This document shows, one piece after another, positions 59,251-64,000 of a DNA stretch of 64,000 bases (position 1 is its first letter; each line of letters starts with the position of its first letter). The DNA comes from Microglena sp. YARC (taxonomy: Eukaryota > Chlorophyta > Chlorophyceae > Chlamydomonadales > Chlamydomonadaceae): contig CM039463.1 in the NCBI GenBank assembly GCA_022414725.1, forward strand, positions 75,778,970 through 75,842,969. Direction: 5' to 3'. The notes beneath the pieces are model-generated. The model was given only the letters and a program-made list of their open reading frames with translations. It was not told where the DNA came from and did no database searches. The position numbers were made by a program, and so were the translations under genes.

Positions 59251-60519
59251 ATGCATGCGTCTCTATTGCTTCCGCCGGAGCTAGAGCTGGACATCGTTTT
59301 GCGCACTCTTCAACTGGAATCCCCTATTGGCGACGTAAGCACCATCTGTCGCGCCTGGCAGTTGATCGTCTCTCAAAACCTTGGCCAGATCTTGCTCCAC
59401 AGATTCCATGGCCATATCCTTGCTGCCCTCCTTCATGCCTGTCGGCACGGCAAGCTCGAAGTCGCTACCTGGTTAGTCTCGAGAGTGGCATCGTTGACGG
59501 ACTCCAATGTCCGCGCCTTGTTGGCCGTAGCTGATACTGGCCAGACCGAGCTGGCCAGGCTTCTGCTTACTGCGCCACAGAATGCCGCCCATGCAGATTA
59601 CCACTATGGGAAAGTACTGGCGGTTGCGGCAAAGCGTGGCCACTCTGAGGTAGTTCGCATGTTGCTGGATGCCCCGCAGCATGCCCCTCATGCAGACAGT
59701 ACAAATCCGTGGAATCTGGGGGTTGCCGCAATGCGAGGCCACTGTGAGGTAGTCCGCATGCTGTTGGATGCCCCACAGCACGCCGCCCATGCTGACAGTC
59801 GAGATTCGTATGCTCTAGTGGTTACTGCTAGATATGGCCACAGTAAGGTCATTCGAATTTTGCTGGATGCCCCCCAGCATGCAGCCCATGCAGATTGCCA
59901 AAATGGGTTGGCGCTACTATGGGCTGCATACAACGGCTTCAGTGAGATACTCAGCATGCTACTGGATGCTCCACAGCATGCTGCCCATGCTGACTCCCGT
60001 GATGGAATGGCACTAGTGGATGCGGCAGAGAATGGCCACAGTGAGGTAGTGGGCATTTTACTGAATGCCCCACAGCATGCTGCCCATGCAGATTGCTGTG
60101 ATGGGGAGGCACTCCTAAATGCAGCGCGTCATGATCACAATGGGATTGTACGTATGTTGCTCGGTGCCCCACAGCATGCTGCCCATGCTGACTGCCGCGA
60201 TGGAAGAGCACTTGTGTGTGCGGCAAAGAATGGCCACATTGAGGTAGTGGGCATGCTACTGAATGCCCCACAACATGCTGCCCATGCAAATTGCTGTGAT
60301 GGGGAGGCACTCCTGAAAGCAGCACAGCATGGTCACGTTGGGATTGTACGTATGCTGCTCAGTGCCCCACAGCATGCTGCCCATGCTGACTGCCGCAATG
60401 GAAGAGCACTAGCGGATGCGGCAGAGAATGGCCACGGTGAGGTAGTGGGCATGTTGTTGGATGCCCCTCAGCATGCCACCCAGGCTGACAGTCGAGATTC
60501 AGGTGCATCGCACAATTAA
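59251..60519 (+). CDS. Ankyrin-repeat protein with F-box-like N-terminus, C-terminus truncated
   Basis: An intronless frame of 422 codons. Residues about 8-55 (LPPELELDIVLRTL, then DVSTICRAWQLIVSQ) look like an F-box or similar LP-P-E-helix motif. A degenerate repeat and then nine regular 33-residue ankyrin repeats follow. Their consensus is H-x-E-V-V-R-M-L-L-D-A-P-Q-H-A-A-H-A-D-x-R-D-G-x-A-L-x-x-A-A-x-N-G. The tenth stops after its first 25 residues (SRDSGASHN), where the DNA becomes a dispersed repeat. F-box plus ankyrin would suggest substrate recruitment for ubiquitin ligase; this is inference. Confidence 0.75.
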   Translation: MHASLLLPPELELDIVLRTLQLESPIGDVSTICRAWQLIVSQNLGQILLHRFHGHILAALLHACRHGKLEVATWLVSRVASLTDSNVRALLAVADTGQTELARLLLTAPQNAAHADYHYGKVLAVAAKRGHSEVVRMLLDAPQHAPHADSTNPWNLGVAAMRGHCEVVRMLLDAPQHAAHADSRDSYALVVTARYGHSKVIRILLDAPQHAAHADCQNGLALLWAAYNGFSEILSMLLDAPQHAAHADSRDGMALVDAAENGHSEVVGILLNAPQHAAHADCCDGEALLNAARHDHNGIVRMLLGAPQHAAHADCRDGRALVCAAKNGHIEVVGMLLNAPQHAAHANCCDGEALLKAAQHGHVGIVRMLLSAPQHAAHADCRNGRALADAAENGHGEVVGMLLDAPQHATQADSRDSGASHN

Positions 60520-60720
60520 ATTGTCATCCCAGCTGAGATGATGATTTCCTTATATTATAGAGTTAAATTATCACTGTAGCACGAACTCAGGGCCCCCGAC
60601 GGTTACACAATTGTTTGGGGTTCAGTTCATCAGTGCTTTTTCTTTTAAAGCCCTTCCTACACGGTTGGGCAAGTCCCTTTAGCCTATTTGGCCTACCCCT
60701 GGACTGTAACATACATACAT
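60500..60720 (-). repeat. Dispersed 'GTCCAGGGGTAGGCCAAATA' element with extended end, minus copy
   Basis: Extends from TCGCACAATTAAATTGTCAT (also near 30647 as TCGCACAATTAAATCATCAT) through CACTGTAGCACGAACTCAGG and GTTGGGCAAGTCCCTTTAGC to CCCCTGGACTGTAACATACA. It supplies the stop codon of the ankyrin ORF. Confidence 0.75.
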
Positions 60721-60959
60721 GCTCTAGTAGTGATTACCGATAAATTTGGCCATGGTGATGTATCAGGATAGCCTGCTACTAGTCTATCTTGACATCTCGA
60801 CTGCCGTATGTCTTTTCGATATGTCCCCTCGGTCTAGCTCCAAATCCAGTGTAATGGAACTAGACCAAGGCATGCATGCCGACACACGACAGGCATGCCG
60901 ACACTGTTTTTTGCGTGCAGAGCATCCGTGGCTATTCCGTGGCTCCATGCTGACACATA

Positions 60960-61380
60960 GGGCCGGCTCAATTAGTCAGAAATTCCTCCCAATCCCCCTG
61001 GGCTCCGCGCTTCACGTTCCGTGGGGTTTGGGGCGCAGCGCATCGCACTAGGGTCACACCGAGTCTCTCAATTTGCGATGCGTTGCGAGAAAAAAGTGCA
61101 AGCCGATGTAGGTGAAAGCTGTGGGCTTGACCCAGTGGCAGGACAATGGAGCTGGCTGGAAGCTGCCTTGTGTAGCAAAAACAAATGTCTGTGCCTGCAT
61201 TCTTCACTTAGGAGTAAGATGCAAAGAATAATTATTACAAGGTTCTATACGCCAAGATTGGCGACTAACCGTCTGCACTTTGCAGAGAACAATTACCCCC
61301 CGTGCGAGGACCACAGAAACCAGGGATTTCTAGAGCACATGTCAGAGTGCAGATTCGAACCGGGGACTCCTCCGGAGTAA
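60960..61380. repeat. Dispersed GC-rich repeat and a B-box-containing repeat, both minus
   Basis: 60960-61085 is the inverse of 54965-55110. 61285-61370 (CCCCCCGTGCGAGGACCACA, then AGATTCGAACCGGGGA) has, on the minus strand, GGTTCGAATCT, a good RNA polymerase III B box, and is related to 32330-32370. No matching A box was found. Confidence 0.5.
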
Positions 61381-61608
61381 AATGTATTATAAATCTATAC
61401 ATTGAGGTCTGAAAGGGTGTACGTAGCTACATAGTATAGAATAGTGTAATACTGTAAAGTGTAGTAGTGTAATAGTGTAATAGTAATATATACATAGAGG
61501 GTGTACGTAGCTACACAGTATAGCAAGCCCCTTGAGCATATTGGGCCTATCCCGCCCCTGGACTACTGTAACATACATGCATGCACAGTACAGAGTAACA
61601 GACATAGT

Positions 61609-61827
61609 ATAGCTTTTATTTTCAGCTACGGGCAGCAGCTTTTAGGATAGGCAGCTCCCCTGGCTTGATAAGCAGCCAAACCTCAAGCAATTTATGTGGT
61701 GCATCTGGAAGCTGGCAGAATCAGCTTTCCAGCACTGTTGATATGTTGGAGCTTATTTTGTCCAGCCAGTGGCTGGCTTAGGGAGCTGCCAAGAAGCTGC
61801 TGCTCATAGCCGAAGACAAAAGCTATG
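61609..61827. mobile_element. MITE of the AGCAGCAGCTTCTAGGCAGCT family
   Basis: Left end ATAGCTTTTATTTTCAGCTA, right end CATAGCCGAAGACAAAAGC plus TATG. The ~40-base ends are inverse repeats, with AGCAGCAGCTTTTAGG and GGGAGCTGCCAAGAAGCTGC inside. No ORF. Target duplication unclear. Confidence 0.8.
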
Positions 61828-61829
61828 CT

Positions 61830-62330
61830 ACATATATATGGAGGTTTGAGGGGCTGAGGCACGACATGTCAGACTGAGGTCCGACCGTCCGAGCGAGGGT
61901 ATGTGGCTACATAGATATATAGAGGCTTGAGGGGTTGTAGGTAGTGAGCTATATGCAGAGATATAGAGGCATGCATGTATATGTTACAGTCCAGGGGTGG
62001 GCAAAATTGGCTAAAGGGCATGTAGCTATTCAGCTATATAGGGGTTTGAGGGGCCAGGTGTAGCTACATCGCTACCCACTGTTTATTTGTAGGGCTACGC
62101 GTATGTAGCAGCATTTAACACCACACACCAACAGGCATTATTTTTTTGTAGCAGCGTCTAGGCAGCTCTGATACCCCGTTCCTGGACCAGACCTGAAGCT
62201 AGGCAGTATGTATGAACGCTGGCATGATTAGCATTCCTATATATGCAACTGAAAGCTTGGGGCTTGACCCAGTGGCTGGATATTGGGGCTGGCTGGAAGC
62301 TGCCATGCGTAGCCTGAAAAATGAGCAGTG
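61830..62330. repeat. GTACGTAGCTACATAG-type short repeats
   Basis: Repeated TAGCTACATAGATATATAG-type words around GGGGTTTGAGGGG, a GTCCAGGGGTGGGCAAAATT fragment at 61988-62020, and a diverged MITE end (TAGCAGCGTCTAGGCAGCTC) near 62150. No gene. Confidence 0.5.
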
Positions 62331-62337
62331 TGGCTAT

Positions 62338-62532
62338 CAGGGTACTACATGACGCTCGCTATTTCTTGCTTCCATGCAAGGTTTTGGAGCCCGACTGCGC
62401 TATTGACCCAAAAATTCAAACCCACTCTGGGCGCAGCGCGCAGATTTCCGTTTCAGTTGATTCAAAAGCGCAACTCAAAAGGAGGCAGTTGCATCAAAAG
62501 CGCAACCCAAAATGACAAAATGCAGGACCATG
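62338..62532. mobile_element. hAT-type MITE related to 48053-48238
   Basis: Left end CAGGGTACTACATGACGC, right end TGCAGGACCATG (two changes from TGCAGTACCCTG), flanks gtggctat/gttgctag (6 of 8). Interior GCGCAACCCAAAATGACAAA. Confidence 0.75.
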
Positions 62533-62574
62533 GTTGCTAGTTTGCTACCCAGTGACTTGTGAGCAGAGGCAGAT

Positions 62575-62780
62575 AGACATCCCATTTAGGATGATGATTC
62601 AATTATAATCGTAGTATTAAATGTTAACTGTAGCACGAACTCAGGGCCCCCGTCGGCAAACGATTGTTTGGGGCTCGGTTCATCAGTGATTTTGCGTTAT
62701 AGCCCCTATTGTCACAGTTGGGAAATTCCCTTTAGCCTATTTGGACTACCCTTGGCTTGTACTGTAATAACATACAAAAT
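62575..62780 (-). repeat. Dispersed 'GTCCAGGGGTAGGCCAAATA' element, minus copy
   Basis: ATGATTCAATTATAATCG, GTAGCACGAACTCAGGGCCC, GGGGCTCGGTTCATCAGTG, then GGGAAATTCCCTTTAGCC, ending in TAACATACA. Confidence 0.75.
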
Positions 62781-62793
62781 TAGCAAATAGAGG

Positions 62794-63010
62794 CATAGGT
62801 TTTCTTTTCAACTAAGAGCAGCAGCTTCTAGAAAGCTTCCAGAGCCAGGTACTGGGTTAAGCCCCAAGTTTTTAACAGTTCTGGAAAGGCGATTATATCT
62901 ACTTCCAGATGCAATACATTGATACAGGATTAACTGGGCAGTAGTCCCGGTCAGCTGCCTAGAAGCTGCTACTCGTAGCTGAAAATAAAAGCTACCGGTA
63001 CTGGTATGCA
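62794..63010. mobile_element. MITE of the AGCAGCAGCTTCTAGGCAGCT family
   Basis: Left end CATAGGTTTTCTTTTCAACT then AGCAGCAGCTTCTAG; right end AGCTGCCTAGAAGCTGCTAC then GTAGCTGAAAATAAAAGCT. Imperfect flanks GCAAATAGAGG/GCAAAGAGG. Confidence 0.75.
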
Positions 63011-63019
63011 AAGAGGTGC

Positions 63020-64000
63020 TGTAGCTAGTTGGCTAATGACCACATTTTAAACTATACAGGCATGTACATCACATCGGTACACACATTTTGTTACACGACT
63101 AACACGAGTAGAGATGTTGGTGCTATTATGGGTCCTGTTTCGTTGCATTACATTGTCATAGTCATTGACAGGCCAGTGTTGTCCAAAGACAAGCCCACTC
63201 CAAAAACTCCGGGGGGGCCTTCCTCACATAATCAGTAGAGTGCAGATATAAGTATATGAATCATAAACACTTCTCTATGAGTGTTGTCACTAATTGATTA
63301 ACAGTATACTGGTTCTGGCATTCTTATTTGGTCGGCCCAGGCCGACAATGCGTTTTGTCGTTATTACTGTCAATTACTGCTAAGCTGTCTAGCTACCGTT
63401 TTTTGAAGTGGCTACCTACAGCACATAACATGTAACATGTCACTTAAGACGTAAAGGAAATGCCCCCCCCCCCCTTCCCCCCCGGATATAAGATATACCT
63501 GAACTACACCACGGGGACTACCAAAGTAACATTTCCAGATGAGCACTATGTGGTCTTTGGATGTACTGACAAAGCTTTACTAAATATTGTATAATTAAAT
63601 TATCACTGTAGCCAGGAGGAGTCAAGGCCTCAGAATTTTAACTTCTTCCGATCGATTTTTCTGATAATGGGGCTGTACCGTAATCGCATGTATCATTGCT
63701 ATATTATAAGACATTTTTCAGGTCATTCTGAGCACCTCATTTTGTTATTGACTGATTTATATATCAGTCTCTGAGTCGGCATAATGCACACTGGTACCTT
63801 TCCTCCTGGTACCGTGTTGCCTGCCGCCAGGCCTCAGGCTAGCTGTGGCCTGCACGTGACTGCAGTACCCTGCAGTACACATCTCTATTCTATATGATTG
63901 CGCCTGTTGCGCTTAATAGCATCTTCTCCTCTATCGAGCCTATGCCGTTGTAACAATCTTACATTAACGCATTTAAGGGGGGGGGGGGGGGGTCAGCCCT
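63020..64000. other. No gene recognised; two poly-C/poly-G runs
   Basis: AT-rich unique sequence with short frames. Homopolymers: C runs at 63463-63483 (interrupted by TT) and G18 at 63977-63993 near the window edge. Confidence 0.4.

Overview
The window is eukaryotic nuclear DNA. It has split genes with GT-AG introns, a TATA promoter, tRNA-derived SINEs, MITE-like DNA elements, long simple-sequence arrays and a 1000-base N gap. No bacterial operon or viral block is visible. The gene mix (RBM45-like RNA-binding protein, plant/alga-type aldo/keto reductase, CNG/HCN/EAG-type channel, F-box-like ankyrin protein) fits a repeat-rich unicellular alga. A prasinophyte green alga is my guess, not a demonstration.

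Layout. (1) 1-7.5 kb, minus strand: a channel exon for S1 to S3 (2028-2292), surrounded by low-complexity arrays and decayed copies of itself, with a possible first exon at 7519-7410. (2) 8.0-26.3 kb, plus strand: a TATA box at 7882-7889 and a ten-exon gene for a three-RRM protein. It can be read almost continuously from its ATG to residue 452; its 3' end was not found. (3) 26.3-32 kb: tandem and dispersed repeats, with no confident gene. (4) 32.4-46.1 kb: a divergent pair of unrecognised genes, one minus and one plus and coiled-coil, present twice on either side of the N gap. The two copies are probably one locus assembled twice. (5) 47.8-53.9 kb, plus strand: an aldo/keto reductase gene missing its first exon(s). 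(6) 54-59 kb: SINE, hAT-type MITEs and an orphan ORF. (7) 59251-60519, plus strand: an intronless ankyrin-repeat gene whose last repeat is cut off by a dispersed repeat. (8) 60.5-64 kb: more dispersed elements.

The most striking feature runs through most of the split genes. Many introns are filled with tandem copies of the adjoining exon-intron boundary. Copies carrying an exon end plus donor lie after the complete exon, and copies carrying an acceptor plus exon start lie before it. Most copies are decayed. In the RNA-binding protein gene, however, a 57-nt phase-1 exon is repeated nine times with length, reading frame and both splice dinucleotides intact, so it could work as a cassette-exon array.

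Two short DNA-element groups share CAGGGTAC-like ends and sit in 8-bp target duplications, four copies perfect and several near-perfect, as expected for hAT MITEs. A tRNA-derived SINE occurs three times with 12-16 bp target duplications, once exactly over a duplicated splice donor of the reductase gene. Long poly-G and poly-C runs are also frequent.
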